Assembly: GCF_949628215.1 (NCBI RefSeq)
Contig: NC_134311.1
Location: 19,592,582 to 19,656,581, forward strand
Length of the DNA stretch: 64,000 bases
Direction: 5' to 3'
DNA from: Phalacrocorax aristotelis
Taxonomy: Eukaryota > Chordata > Aves > Suliformes > Phalacrocoracidae
The position numbers and the translations under genes were made by a program. The notes beneath the pieces were generated by a model. It had not been told where the DNA came from. It was given only the letters and a program-made list of their open reading frames with translations, and did not search any database. This document shows, in pieces, positions 13,457-24,775 of this stretch; positions within the stretch are counted from its first letter, which is position 1; each line of letters begins with the position of its first letter.

Positions 13457-14114
13457 GCCGAGTAAAACAAAATTGCTCTAGGAAAGTTCTGTTGCTAGCA
13501 ATCTAGGACAACAGAAACAGCAAGGAGCAGAGCTCAGAGTGTTACAGAGAAGCCTACTGATATCCATACTTCAGCTGGGCAAGGAGTCACATTTTCCATG
13601 TGCTGAGGGACCAAGAGCTAATAAACTTTAAACCATTTTTATACATAGATTTCAGTAAGAGACATTTCACAAGCATTCTTTAGAAAGCTCCTGACAAGAA
13701 TGCAGATAAACACGTCATAAAGAGGCTAGGAAGTTATAATCAAGTTAAGCACTTTTTCAAGTTATACAAGGTTATGGAGAAAACCACACAAGGGCTGGGA
13801 GCTGGATCCTGAACCCTGTCCTGAGCTGACATTTTTACTTAGAAAAACCATCCTCGCATCCATTATTTCTTGCAGGTAGGTAGTGTTCCACAGAATTAAT
13901 GTTTACACAACAAAAGTATTATTTAAAGTCTTTAATAACTAATATATCCTTATTGCCCTGGTCTCATACTGTCTGCTTTCCACAGGAGGAAGAAAAATAA
14001 TGGGGGCTTAAAACCAAATTTTAAGCTATATCTTTCATCTACCTGCAACCTAGTATTTCATGTCATCCTCCTCCTCTTTAGAGAAGTGAAAACTCATGGA
14101 TGAGGATGTCAGAT
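13457..14114. other. Short single-copy spacer, nothing recognised
   Basis: About 660 bp between the 5' edge of the truncated CR1 and the next ERV. No coding or repeat signature is visible. Confidence 0.5.
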
Positions 14115-14733
14115 TGGCATGGTTTTGCTGGGATAGAGTTAATTTTCTTCACCGTAGCTGGTATAGTGCTGTGCTTTGGACTTAGTATGAGAATAATGTT
14201 GATAACACACCAAAGTTTTAGTTGTTGCTGGGTAGTGCTTGTACTAGTTAAGGAGTTTTCCAGCTTCCCGTGCTCTGCCGGGTGCACAAGGAGTCAGGAG
14301 GGGAGGGGGCACAACTAAGACAGCGGATTCAAACTGTCCAAAGGGATATTCCATATCATGGATGTCATACCAGTATATTAACTGGGGGGAGCTGGCCAGG
14401 GGACGCAGTGATCACGGCTTGGGGACTGGCAGCATCAGTTGGCAGGTGGTGAGCTGTTGCATTGCTTGGTTTTTTTCCCTGGGTTTCATTTCCCTCTCTT
14501 ATTATTTTCCTTTTCATTTTATCGTTATTATTGTCATCATTAAAATCATCATAGTCATCATAATTATCATTACTATTATTACTATTACTATTTTATTTTA
14601 TTAAACTGTTCTTGTCTCAACCCACGAGTTTTCTTGCTTTGCTCTTCCAATTCTCTCCCCATCCCACTGGGGTGGGGGGAGTGAGTGAGCAGCTGTGCGG
14701 TACTTTGTTGCTGGCTGTGGCTAAACCACGACA
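14115..14733 (+). mobile_element. 5' LTR (family A) of the deleted ERV
   Basis: A 619-bp LTR that starts tggcatggttttgctggg and ends ggctaaaccacgaca, followed eight bases later by a primer-binding site. Sequence order and blocks match the solo LTR at 11629-12194, with divergence in between. The bases just upstream (cagat, 14110-14114) would be the target duplication, but there is no 3' LTR in the window to compare. A triplet-rich tract (ATT/ATC) runs from about 14520 to 14600. Confidence 0.88.
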
Positions 14734-14741
14734 GTCCTTTT

Positions 14742-14759
14742 TGGTGCCCAATGTGGGGC
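14742..14759 (+). other. Retroviral primer-binding site (tRNA-Lys-like)
   Basis: The 18 bases tggtgcccaatgtggggc lie directly after the LTR. They fit the pattern tggYgcccaaYgtgggg complementary to the 3' end of lysine tRNAs that ERV-K type elements use. This match is from memory. The position, eight bases beyond the CA end of the LTR, is right for a primer-binding site and fixes the element's orientation as plus. Confidence 0.6.
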
Positions 14760-15057
14760 ACAAAGGGTTTTGGATAATAACAGTTGCTGGTCACAGCATT
14801 GATTCATCTGTTCTCAGTTACAGTTTATCTGGTCTGCATTATGCTCTTGTTTTTGCTTTACTTGTTAAAGATTGGTGTCGGGTTTCGCAGTTTGCTGTGC
14901 TCTGCAGTGATTACCAATGTTTTGCCTGGGTGATTTGTTATTAAACACTGGTCTTCAGCTTTATCTGGTATTCGGGTTTTCTACTGGAGCCCTTACTGTA
15001 CTTCAGGTGCCACCTCATGGAGACAGTAATTAAACCTCCTCCTCTGAGACATTTTTT

Positions 15058-15489
15058 ATGCAGGAAGTACGGAATGGCACCTTAGCTACCTTCTTCTACG
15101 ATGTCTCCTCCTTCATTACAACAACTTTTTTGTACCTTGAACATCCTTGGGTTCTTAAGATACTTCTATTGGTCATATTGCTTGGGCATATTGTTTTGGT
15201 TTTGGCTAAGCTTAATAAGCAATTTAAGAATAACATCCAGATACCTGCCCCAAGGCTCAATAGTTATGAGTGGCAGGGAATGTGGGATAATATGGGAAAA
15301 TATCTAGGATGGTGGGCATCTCCAGTGTTTTGGAACTCCACCCCTGAACAAGTGCAGAATCCTGAAAAACTAGTAGAGTATTTGAAGAAATTATGTTGTC
15401 ACCTCGGCAACTCCAGAGAGACAGAGATCACTGCAACATGCTGGGGCCTGCCCCATGCCTACCAAGCCCTGTTCAACAGTATTCAGTAG
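15058..15489 (+). pseudogene. ERV leader ORF with one membrane segment, function unrecognised
   Basis: An open frame of 143 codons between the primer-binding site and the pol remnant. Residues about 20-57 are strongly hydrophobic (a run rich in L, I, V and F, ending LAKLNKQFKNN), so it would encode a signal-anchor or single transmembrane helix. The remainder has PAPRLNSYEWQGMW and a Cys pair, CCHLGN, at about 113-118. I do not recognise a gag or env family from it. It lies in the ERV, in the same orientation, and is followed after 51 bases by the RNase H-containing frame, so it may be the surviving 5' end of the first ERV gene. It ends at a stop at 15487-15489. Whether it is expressed cannot be told. 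Confidence 0.5.
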
Positions 15490-15540
15490 TCAGAAGGGGA
15501 AAAGAAGGCCTCTGGATCTAAAAAGACAAAGAAAAAGAAA

Positions 15541-16110
15541 GTGACAGGTACTGAGGCTACTACAAATCCAGCAACAGGCACTGTGGCCACTCAAACCCCC
15601 ACAACAGGCACTGCAGCTGAATGGGAAAAGTGGCCAGCGCTCTGTCTCTATGCTGACCCCTCGATGGTGGCAAATGTCCTGTGGGGCTGTTTACAGCAGT
15701 GGAAGCGGAACAACTGTCAGCGAAGAGGCAAACCCATCTGGGCTGTCACATTGTGGCAAGATATTGCTGCCCGGGTAGAGAACTTGGTTGTAAAGGTACG
15801 TCATGTGGATGCTCAAGTCCCCAAGAGTCGGGCCACTGAAGAACATCGAAACAACCAGCATGTGGATCAGGCTGCCAAGATTGAAGTGGCTGAGGTGGAT
15901 CTGCACTGGCAGCATAAGGGTGAATTATTTCTAGCTCGGTGGGCCCATGACACCTCAGGCCATCAAGGGAGAGATGCAACATACAGGTGGGCTCGTGATC
16001 GAGGGGTGGACTTGACCATGGACGCTATTGCACAGGCTGTCCGCGAATGCAAAACATGCACTACAATCAAGCAAGGGAAGCGGGTAAAGCCTCTGTGGTA
16101 TGGGGGATGA
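15541..16110 (+). pseudogene. ERV pol remnant: RNase H end and integrase zinc-binding domain
   Basis: The frame opens with a Thr/Pro-rich stretch (TGTEATTNPATGTV, then about 15 more residues) that has no counterpart in pol. At about codon 37 it changes to the C-terminal part of RNase H (YADPSMVANVLW, where intact relatives have an acidic active-site motif) and then the integrase N-terminal zinc-binding domain. That domain is complete: His codons at 15946 and 15961, Cys codons at 16048 and 16057 (H-x4-H-x28-C-x2-C). A TGA at 16108-16110 closes the frame, but the same frame carries on as integrase beyond it. Gag, protease and most of reverse transcriptase are absent, so the abrupt change of composition marks an internal deletion junction at about 15620-15645. 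Confidence 0.85.
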
Positions 16111-16930
16111 TGGCTGAAATATAAGTATGGGGAGGCCTGGCAGATTGTCTATATCACACTCCCACAGACCCACCAAGGCAAGCACCACGTGGTTACAATG
16201 GTGGAAGCGACCACCAGATGGCTGGAAACATACCCCCCCACGCCCCATGTCACCACCAGGAACACTACCCTGGGCCTGGAAAACAAGTGCTGTGGCGACA
16301 TGGCACCCCAGAGAGAACTGAGTCAGACAACGGGACTCATTTCCGAAATAAGTTCATAGGCACCTGGGCCAAAGAGCACGGCATTGAGTGGGTGTATCAC
16401 ATCCCCCATCACGCACCAGCCTCTGGGAAAATCGAACGGTACAATGGACTGTTAAAAACTACACTGAGAGCAATGGGGGGGGTGGAACATTTAAACACTG
16501 GGATACATATTTAGCAAAAGCCACCTGCTTAGTCAACACTACGGGATCTGCCAGTCGAGCTGGCCCTGCCCAATGAGAACCCTGTCGTAGTGTGGAAGGG
16601 GACAGAGTCCCTGTAGTGCACATAAAAAATATGCTGGGGAAAACAGTCTGGGTTCTTCCTGCCTTGGGCAAAAGCAAACCCATTCATGGGATTGCTTTTG
16701 CTCGAGGACCTGGGTGCACTTGGTGGGTGATGAGGGAGGATGGACGGGTTCGACATGTACCTCAAGGGGATTTGATTTTGGGTGAAAACAGCCAACGAAC
16801 TGAATGGTATGCTGTTAATTGCTATATAATGTTGTATGTCATCACTACTATGGTTGCTAAATGTTATATCAATGGTATCATAGTAGGAATCTCCCAAATT
16901 AATGAAAAAATGAACTTTTCATTGAAGTAA
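16111..16930 (+). pseudogene. ERV integrase core and C-terminal domain, frameshifted and inactivated
   Basis: It continues the pol homology in three frames. The first core segment (16111 to about 16280) has the first catalytic position replaced: the codon at 16147-16149 is GTC (Val) where the family has Asp. After a frameshift near 16280 comes the segment with the other two catalytic residues, Asp at 16326-16328 (SDNGTHF) and Glu at 16434-16436 (GKIERYNG), separated by 35 residues as in a D,D-35-E integrase. A second frameshift at the G run near 16475-16482 leads to the C-terminal domain (VHIKNMLGKTVW, WWVMREDGRVRHVPQGDL), which stays open to 16928. One lost catalytic residue, a stop and two frameshifts make this a dead gene. 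Confidence 0.88.
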
Positions 16931-17165
16931 ACAAAGTGCAGCAGTGATGGAACAAGGACTGACTTCAGCATGGAACAATCCAACACCACACACACGATCT
17001 CTCTGGCCCTGAAAGACTGTTACAATAGATGGAGCCCAAAGTCATGGACTAAATGAACTCAGTAGACGTTCTGTGGAGACCTGTGGATATTTTACATACA
17101 TTTTACAGGTGTGGTCCATAGACTAAGGGAATGATAAATGATATCTGTATATAACAGGCTACTAT

Positions 17166-20100
17166 ACGATTTCCTTACCATAATTCACTGCTTTTCCTAG
17201 GAAGAGGCCATTTCATTTGCACCTGCTAATAAATATATGTTTTGTTTTAAAACAGTCCCCAGAAGACAAGACACCATATGCTAGCCAACTGCACGACCTA
17301 GCTTCACTCTGAAGGATCTTCGGAGGCCTATTTTTCATGACACTAGTGTTTCTACTCCTTCAAGGCAAATGCTTCTTCTGTATTACCCCTGCTCCTCTGT
17401 TGTCTCATCACTGATATTACAAACAGTTCAACAGCTTTGACACATTCAGAGTTCAAGAAACCTCTCACCTAAACAACATGTATTATTGATGTTGATAGGA
17501 GTGTAACAGAGCTACTTTATTTACCCTTCCATCCTTCTACCTTACGCAGACAGGTGTGACCTTTCAGCCCATGGATAATTCCTATAGCTGATGTCCACAT
17601 TTACCAAAACCTGACAGCATCTGTTGTTGGTTTGGTTCATTACTGAGTGGAGCACCATCAATTAAAACAAACCTCAGTACATATGAGTTCCCCCACTTAG
17701 TGATTCTGTGTCTGGGAAGTTAAAGGCTTCCTTGGTCCCATTTCCAGCCATATTTCTTTTCCTAGGAGTATTAGAACAGGGTGCCTGTGGTGCCTTGACT
17801 TCAGCCAAATTGGTCCTGAGTTTTAAACAAAAACTGGTACATTCCCACTAAGTTGCAACTTTGACAAAAGCACATATTCTGCAGTTTCTGAACTTGAGTA
17901 CTGGAAACAAAATAGCAGACTCTGTGTACCTCCCTTGGGTAAATCCACTATGGCACTGTTTTTAGTTACTTTCTGATCGCATCCAGCTTCAATGTTCTAA
18001 AGAGGAATGAAAGCAGAACAAAGTAGCTAAGCTATAGCTCACATCAGACTGAAGACCAATATAAATCTGGCTACTGAAGTCCTCTAATGTCCAAGCTGGG
18101 CCACCCACATTTGTAACATCTTTGCACAGTGCCTCTGAAGACAGAAGACCCACAGAAATTCACACATATACATTACTTTAATTAGTTCAACCAGTGTAGG
18201 TAACCAGGAAAATAAGCTAGCACATCAGTTCATGAGTCTCTTGGAAGCTTCACAGCCTGTTTGTAAGGTGTTTTGTGGCATTTTTTTTTCTCTTTTCTTT
18301 CCCTTCTAGATAGGCACTTCTTATCAAGTCCCCAGGCCTGCCCTAGAATAAAAGGTATAACCCTTTTTCACATAAAAGTTGTGGATAGAGCACAGCAATT
18401 CTCTTACAGTGATGACACCTCATTTAGTATGGTTTTAGGGCATATTAAAACTTAGTAGTCACTAAGCTGCTGAAAGCAGCAACCACTGAAATGCTACCCT
18501 TACCAAGTTGAAAGACAGTGTTCTTCATTACTAACTCCACCTGAAGTAATACAAAAAGCATGACTATGAAAAGAGTTCCTTAATCTGAACAGACCCATGA
18601 AAAAAATATAAAAAGGGAGGTTTGTGCTCTTATTTTGACAGGACACACTACAAGCTAAAAGCCACAGCAAGCTTGTCAGCCCACAGAGAGTCAGTACACT
18701 TTTCTGCACAGCTTGATTTTAAAAATATTATTAACATGTTTTACAAGAGCAGAAGATATTAAATCTATTTCACATGTGCCACAGAATTTCACTCTCATTT
18801 TCTGCCAGCATCCAGAACATCCTCATATAGGAGCAATTTTAGCAATTGTGTTTGGTTCCTTAATCTTATTTGATTGTTGCTAGGCTTCACCAGATACTCC
18901 GTATAGACAGAACAAAGTGGTACATTATTTAAGAGCCTCAGGCTACAACCTTTGCTCATACATCAACAATGCAATATACGCACTCACATAGGCAGAGTTA
19001 CAAGATCAGGCTGTGAATTTCAGGGCTGTGCATTATACGACACAAAGCAAAAAATAGTTTCACACCCACACAGTATGGCATTATCTTTAAAACTCCTTCT
19101 GGGCTTGACACGAATAAAAATACAGTTCCTTTCTGAATTGCCTGATTCAATTATGTTTCATGCTTTTTAATATTTTTAGGACTTTAACTTTTTGTTCTCT
19201 AACGTGATGTGAGGTATTTCCTCAGTCTGCTTTGTCTTTATATTGACTTATACTTTCATTTTAGGTGACACCCTTTCAACATCTGCCAGAAGAATCATAA
19301 CAACAGCTTTTAATGTGCAGCAGCATCACCTACTTTCTGCACTGTGGTACCTGTTAGAAGATTCAACAAAGACAGCAGCAATACACCAGCAATGATGGCT
19401 GAAAGCAACATAGCATAATCCACAGGGAAGGAAACAGTGCAGCTAAGTGTAGTAGAAAGATGTAGAGCAAAAGGAGACAAACTGCTAATACTATTCAGAT
19501 AGTAAAAGCAGTAACTGAATACATCTAGAAAGTGGCTGCTCTGGAACAATTGCTTCAGCTCCATATGAGGGAAGAAAAAAGAAAAAAAAAAAAAAAAGAA
19601 AAAAAATTAGTAGCTGCAGAAACCACTCTAATTCACTTTAAAGACAAAGCACCTAGGGGTAACTATGAACTGATCCAACCACAACCCACTGAAATTGACC
19701 TACCAGGTGTGAGCTACGATTTAATTTTGACAATAGCCACTGTCAGGCATTTAAAATGGAAGCTGCAGAAAATTCCACAGCAGAAATTTAACCCACAGGC
19801 ACTGGAGGAAATGTCTTTGTAGATGATGTGATTATGGAAGAAACATTAAACGAGTTCAACAGTGGCAAAAAAATGCGTAAAGCAAATATTCAAAGAAATA
19901 GTTGCAACAAATAAACACTTCTAGGCTACAAAATATTTAACAAAAAATATTTAACAAACTTTCTTTAGTTCCTAGAGAAAGGAATTTAAATTCTGCCTGT
20001 GGCAAAACAGCTTGCCATCTTTACCTTATTTTCAGAAGCGTGATCCTGAGGAGGCAGCGCACCTCAGCATTTTTGCACATGAGCCACTGGCAAAGCTCCT

Positions 20101-20385
20101 GCCTACAGTCTTGAGGAATGTGACTGGAGCTGTCCTGGATCAGCACTGCTCAGATAAGCTTTGGTCATGTATGAACAGACTTTGCAAACCTGCGGATGTC
20201 ATCCATAACACTACTTCTGTTCCCTTCCTGCTCATTCTAGTGTTTATGGACAACTGACTAGTTTGCAAGAACTTCTTTTACTGTGCAGCAGAGTAAATCA
20301 ACTCCTGGCTGACAGCATCCAAGCTGGGATTTTCACTGTTGCACAGAAGATGGTGATGGGCCATTTGTCCCATGTGTCATTATAG
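17166..20385. other. Intergenic DNA, nothing recognised
   Basis: AT-rich sequence without a motif-bearing frame. It holds an A-rich tract at about 19567-19610 that generates a lysine-rich chance frame. I see no LTR or LINE signature. Confidence 0.55.
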
Positions 20386-20775
20386 AATTAAGGCGATGAA
20401 CGCAGCAGCAGCAGCAGTTGGCGACAAACGAGGCAGCAGCAATGGTAAGCTCTGTGGCTGGCCACTAGATTGGGCGGACAAGGGTGTTCCTGGAGCCAGG
20501 GAAGCCCAAGGAAGAGCAAAGCAGCCTGCTAGGTCCTGGCAGCTCTTGCAAGCAAGGCCGACACGGCCCGGGCATTGCTACTAGCAACCATGGGAGATTA
20601 AAATGGCCCCAGGGAGTGCGAGTGACCAGGAGCACAGCGACCAGGACAGGAAAATAGGGAGCGGTGCATCAGCCAGGGCGTGGCGCGGCAACTAGCGCAG
20701 GGAGGGAGAGCAGGGAGGGTGCTGCATCCTGCTTGAGGGCCACAGCCCAGGGAAGTGCTTTAGGTCTCTGCCAGG

Positions 20776-21473
20776 ATGGTGGGCCCCCACCTCAGAGCTA
20801 AAACCAGTGTTCCTGCAGAGAAAGCACTGGAGATGTCTGATGAATCCACCCAGACAGAACTGGTAAGGAAGGAGGCTTCAGTACAGGCGGTAGGTTGTAA
20901 TGAGTGCCCCGACCCTTCCCCTGGTGTGACGGTAAGTACCTGCACAAGGTGTGCACAGGTTGATGATCTGTTGTGCCAAGTGGCTGAGTTGCAGGACACA
21001 GGCTGCGCAGTATTAGTGGAGCCGAGGCAGAGACAGATAGGTGGTTTCAGAACCACATTCCTGTAGCAGATACCACTGAGAATGAGGCACCTTGGACCCT
21101 GGTGACCTGCAAAAGCAGGGCTCCACTTCAGCCCCCACCTTCCAGTATCACCAACAACAGATATGAAGCTTTAGCAGCTGCAGACACTCAGGAGCAAGGT
21201 CTGCAAGGTGCAACTGTACCAGCAACACAGAACAGATACCACAAAAAGAAGAGACGAGTGCTTGTAGTGGGTGACTCTCTGTTAAAAGTCACTGAGGTGA
21301 CCATCTGCCAACCTAACAGGGAGTCACGAGAGGTTTGCTCCCTTCCAGGAGCTAAGATCCGAGACATCACTGAGAGGGTGCCACAACTTGTCAAAAGCAC
21401 TGGTTACTATCCGCTGTTAATCTTCCATGTGGGCACAAATGACGCTGCAAGCCAGCGCCTGGGAAGACAATGA
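20776..21473 (+). pseudogene. CR1 ORF1 remnant (Cys-rich segment and SGNH esterase domain)
   Basis: Two overlapping segments in different frames. The first (20776-21066) begins MVGPHLRAKTSVPAEKALEM and includes DESTQTEL and a Cys-rich stretch (CNECPDP, CTRCAQVDDLLCQ), typical of the zinc-binding/coiled-coil start of CR1 ORF1. After a frameshift the second (21102-21473) carries the esterase part: KRRVLVVGDSLL with the GDSL nucleophile block at 21271-21282, and HVGTND at 21426-21443. ORF1 of CR1 elements binds RNA, and the esterase-like domain is a known CR1 feature of uncertain role. The break and the downstream stop mean no intact product. Confidence 0.8.
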
Positions 21474-21893
21474 AGCCCTGAGGGAGCAAGTGAAAAATAC
21501 TGGTGCCCAAGTTATCTTCTCCTCCATCTTACCTGCTGGAGAAAAATGGGTGACTAGAAATAGGTGAATAACGCAAATCTACTCCTGGTTACATGGCTGG
21601 TGCTGACATGGGGGTTTTGGCTTTTATGACAATGGGACATTCTTCAGCAACCATAGCCTCCTAGGGAGGGATGGGATCCACCTGTCTGTAAGGAGCAAAG
21701 GAATCTTCGGCAGAAGGCTTGCCAACCTGGGGAGGAGGACTTTAAACTGAGGGACCCAGAGGGTCCCGGCCAAAGTGGCAATGCTAATGCCATCACATGC
21801 AACAGGGGAATAAGCCAGGTCAACTAGAGCAGTGACAAGGGTGCCTTAACTGCCCCACGAGATAACAACCAGGACACCAACCACCTCAAGGGT

Positions 21894-24695
21894 GTGTGTG
21901 GCTGTAGTGGGTCCTCATGCACCCTGCCAGGGAAACCTGCATGCTCAATTACCTTTCTGAAATGCCTGTATACCAACATACACAGCATGAGGAATAAACA
22001 GGAGGTACTAGAGGTTTGTGTGTGGTTGCAGGGCCATGATTTGATTGCAATCACAGAGACATGGTGGGATAGCTCACATGACTGGAACATGGTCATGGAT
22101 GGCTACAGGCTTTTCAGGAATGACAGACCACCAAGGCAAGGTGGGGGAGTTGCACTTTATGTTAGGGAGCAACTGGAATGCATCGAGCTCTGCCTTGCAG
22201 TGGAAGGGGAACAAGTTGAGAGCTTGTGGGTAAAAATTAAGGGGCAGCCAAATATGGGCAACACTCTTGTGGGTGTTTGCTACAGGCCACCTGATCAAGA
22301 AGAGGAAGTTGATGAACCCTTCTAAAGACAGCTGGAAGTAGCCCCACAATCACAGGCCCTGGTTCTCATGGGGAACTTCAACCACCCCAATATTTGCTGG
22401 AAAAGCAACACGGCGAGCCGTGCACAATCCAGAAGGTTCCCGCAGGGCATCGAGGACAACTTTTTGATGCAAGTGGTGGAGGAGCCAATGAGGTGAGGTG
22501 TGCTGCTTGACCTTATACTAATGAACAAGGAAGGGCTGGTTGAGGATGTGAGAGTTGGAGGCAGCCTTGGCTGCAGTGACCATGAAATGGTGGAGTTCAG
22601 GATCCTGTATGGTAGAAGCAGGGCAACAAGTTGGATTACAACCTTGGACTTCGGGAGGGCCAACTTTGGCCTCTTCGAAAACCTGCTTGGACGAATACCA
22701 TGGGTTAGGGCTCTAGAAGGCAGGAGGGTCCAAGAGAGCTGGTCGATATTCAAGGACCACTTCCTCTGAGCTCAAGATCGGTGCATCCCCAGGAGGAAGA
22801 AATAAGGCAGAGAAGCCAGGAGACATGCATGAATAAGCAAAGAGCTTCTGGTGAAACTCAAATGGAAGAGGGAGGTTCACAGTATGCAGAAAAAGGGACG
22901 GGCCACTTAAGAGAAATATAGGAATGTTGTCAGTGTATGCAGAAATGTGACAAGGAAGGTCGAGGCCCACTTGGAACTAAAACTGGCAATGGATGTCAAT
23001 GATAACAAGAGCTTCTTTAAATACATCAGCAGTAAAAGGAAGACTGGGAATACAGTGGGCCCCCTGCTGAACAAGGTAGGGTCCCTAGTGACGCAAGATG
23101 CAGAGAAAGTTGGGTTAATTAATGCCTTCTTCGCTTTGGTGTTTACTGCTAAGGCTGGCCATCAGGTATCCCAGCCCCCAGAGTTGAGAGACAAAATCTG
23201 GAGAAAGGAGGATCTCCTTTTGGTTGAAGGAGGATTAGGTCAGAGATCACCTAGGCAAACTGGATCCTCGCAAATCCATGGGCCTTATTGGGATGCACCC
23301 ATGATTGCTGAAGGAGCTGGCGGATGTTCTTGCCAAGCCACTCTCCATCATATTTGAAGGTTATGGAGGACAGGAGAGGTGCCCGAGGACTGGAGGGAGG
23401 CAAATTGTCACTACAATCTTCAAAGTGAGCAAGAAGGAGGACCCAGGAAACTATAGGCCAGTTAGCTTCACCTCTGTCCCCAGCAAGGTGATGGAGCCAT
23501 TCATCCTGGAGGTCATCTCCAGGTATGTAGAGGATAAGAAGATTATCAGAAGTAGTAAACATGGATTCACCAAGGGAAGATCATGCTTGACCAACCTGAT
23601 AGCCTTCTATGACAGCGTGACTGGATGGGTCAAGGAAGGGAGAGCAGTGGATGTTGTCTATCTTGACTTTGGTAAGGCATTCAACACTGTCTCCCATAGC
23701 ATCCTCATAGGCAAGCTAAGGAAGTGTGGGCTGGATGAGTGGACAGTGAGGTGGATAGAGAACTGGCTCAGCAACAGAATGCAAAGAGTCTGGATGGAGG
23801 CCTGTAACTAGTAGTGTTCCCTGGGGGTCTGTACTAGGTCCAGTCCTGTTCAGTATATTCATCAATAACCTGGATGATGGGATAGAGTGTACCATCAGCA
23901 AGTTCTCTCATGATACCAAGCTGGGAGGAGTGGCTCATACACCAGAAGGCTGTTCTGCCATCCAACAAGACCTGGACAGGCTGGAGAGTTGGGCCAAGGG
24001 GAACCTCATGAAATTCAACAAGAGCAAGTACAAGGTCCTGCACCTGGGGAGGAACAACCCCATGCACCGGTACAGGCTGGGGGCTGAACTACTGGAAAGT
24101 GCCTCTGTTGAGAAGGACCTGGAAGTGCTGGTGGACAAGCTGACCGTGAGCCAGCAATGTGCCCTTGCGGCCAAGAAGGCCAGCAATATCCTGGTGTGCA
24201 TTAAAAGGAGTATAGCCAGCAGATCAAGGGAGGTTATCCTCCCCCTCTACTCTGCCCTGCTGAGACCACATTTGGAGTGCTGTGTCCAGTTTTGGGTCCT
24301 CCAGTTTAAGAAGGACAGGGAACTGCTCCAGCAAGTCCAGCAGAGCTACAAAGATGATCAGGGGACTGGAACATCTTCCTTATGAGGAAAGGCTGAGAGA
24401 CCTGGGTTTGTTCAGCCTGGAGAAGACTGATGGGGAATCTCATCAATACTTATAAATACCTGAAGGGTGGTGTCAAGACGGTGGGGTCAGACTCTTTTCA
24501 GTGGTGCCCAATGACAGGACAAGGGGCAATGGGCACAAGCTGGAACACAGGAAGTTCCACCTAAATATGAGAAGAAACCTCTTTCCCGTGAGGGTGACAG
24601 AGCAGGGGCACAGGCTGCCCAGGGAGGCTGTGGAGTCTCCTTCCCTGAAGACATTCAAAACCCATCTGGACGCAGACCTGTGTCCCCTGCTCTAG
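21894..24695 (+). pseudogene. CR1 ORF2 remnant (endonuclease and reverse transcriptase)
   Basis: A chain of open segments in shifting frames. The AP-type endonuclease begins at about 21955 (YTNIHSMRNKQ, then LIAITETWW with the catalytic-type Glu, then GYRLFRNDR and GVALYVRE) and runs to about 22769. The reverse transcriptase follows from about 22947: SFFKYISSKRKTGN, NYRPVSFTSVPSKVME, KHGFTKGRSCLTNLIAFYD, VVYLDFGKAFNTVSH, and then the segment at 23930-24385 with [16 protein letters not shown] and [15 protein letters not shown]. In the DFGKAF block an active RT would usually have Asp-x-x-Lys-Ala-Phe, so this block is kept, but at least five frame breaks and stops (for example the TAG near 23811) prevent translation. 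Confidence 0.88.
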
Positions 24696-24775
24696 GTGTG
24701 CCTGCTCAAGCACAGGTTTTGGATGTGATGATCCCCAGAGGTCCCTTTTAACCCCTGCCATTCTGTGAATTGCGT

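Larger units (their letters stand above)
14115..17165 (+). mobile_element. Internally deleted endogenous retrovirus (5' LTR to post-pol region)
   Basis: In order: 5' LTR, primer-binding site, leader ORF, a Thr-rich join, RNase H/integrase remnants, then about 230 bp of non-coding post-pol sequence ending near 17165. Gag, protease, most of RT and env are missing, and no 3' LTR follows, so the right edge is lost or decayed. RNase H/integrase identity is clear. Assignment to a class is not: the LTR relative inserted with a 5-bp duplication (ERVL-like) but the primer-binding site looks lysine-type (ERV-K-like). Confidence 0.82.
20400..24775 (+). mobile_element. Near-full-length CR1 LINE (dead)
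   Basis: A 4.4-kb non-LTR element on the plus strand. It has a GC-rich, CpG-containing 5' region (about 20400-20775), a two-part ORF1, a multi-part ORF2 with endonuclease and reverse transcriptase, and a 3' end near 24720-24775 (gatgatccccagaggtccc, then cctgccattctgtgaattg). That 3' end differs from the gatgatccttatgggtccc form of the copies at 10.8 and 59.4 kb, so it belongs to another CR1 subfamily. CR1 copies are normally truncated to a few hundred bases; a copy this long is uncommon. The 5' boundary is an estimate based on the rise in GC content. Confidence 0.85.

Noticed and set aside
14742-14759. Reading the primer-binding site as proof of ERV-K class
   Set aside because: The 5-bp duplication of the related solo LTR points the other way (ERVL-like). 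I left the class open.
19532-19822. 96-codon lysine-rich frame
   Set aside because: Arises from the A-rich tract at 19567-19610; the flanking part has no recognisable fold.
20012-20257. 81-codon frame MPSLPYFQKRDPEE...
   Set aside because: No family resemblance, no splice context, and it lies next to the CR1 5' boundary. Taken as chance.
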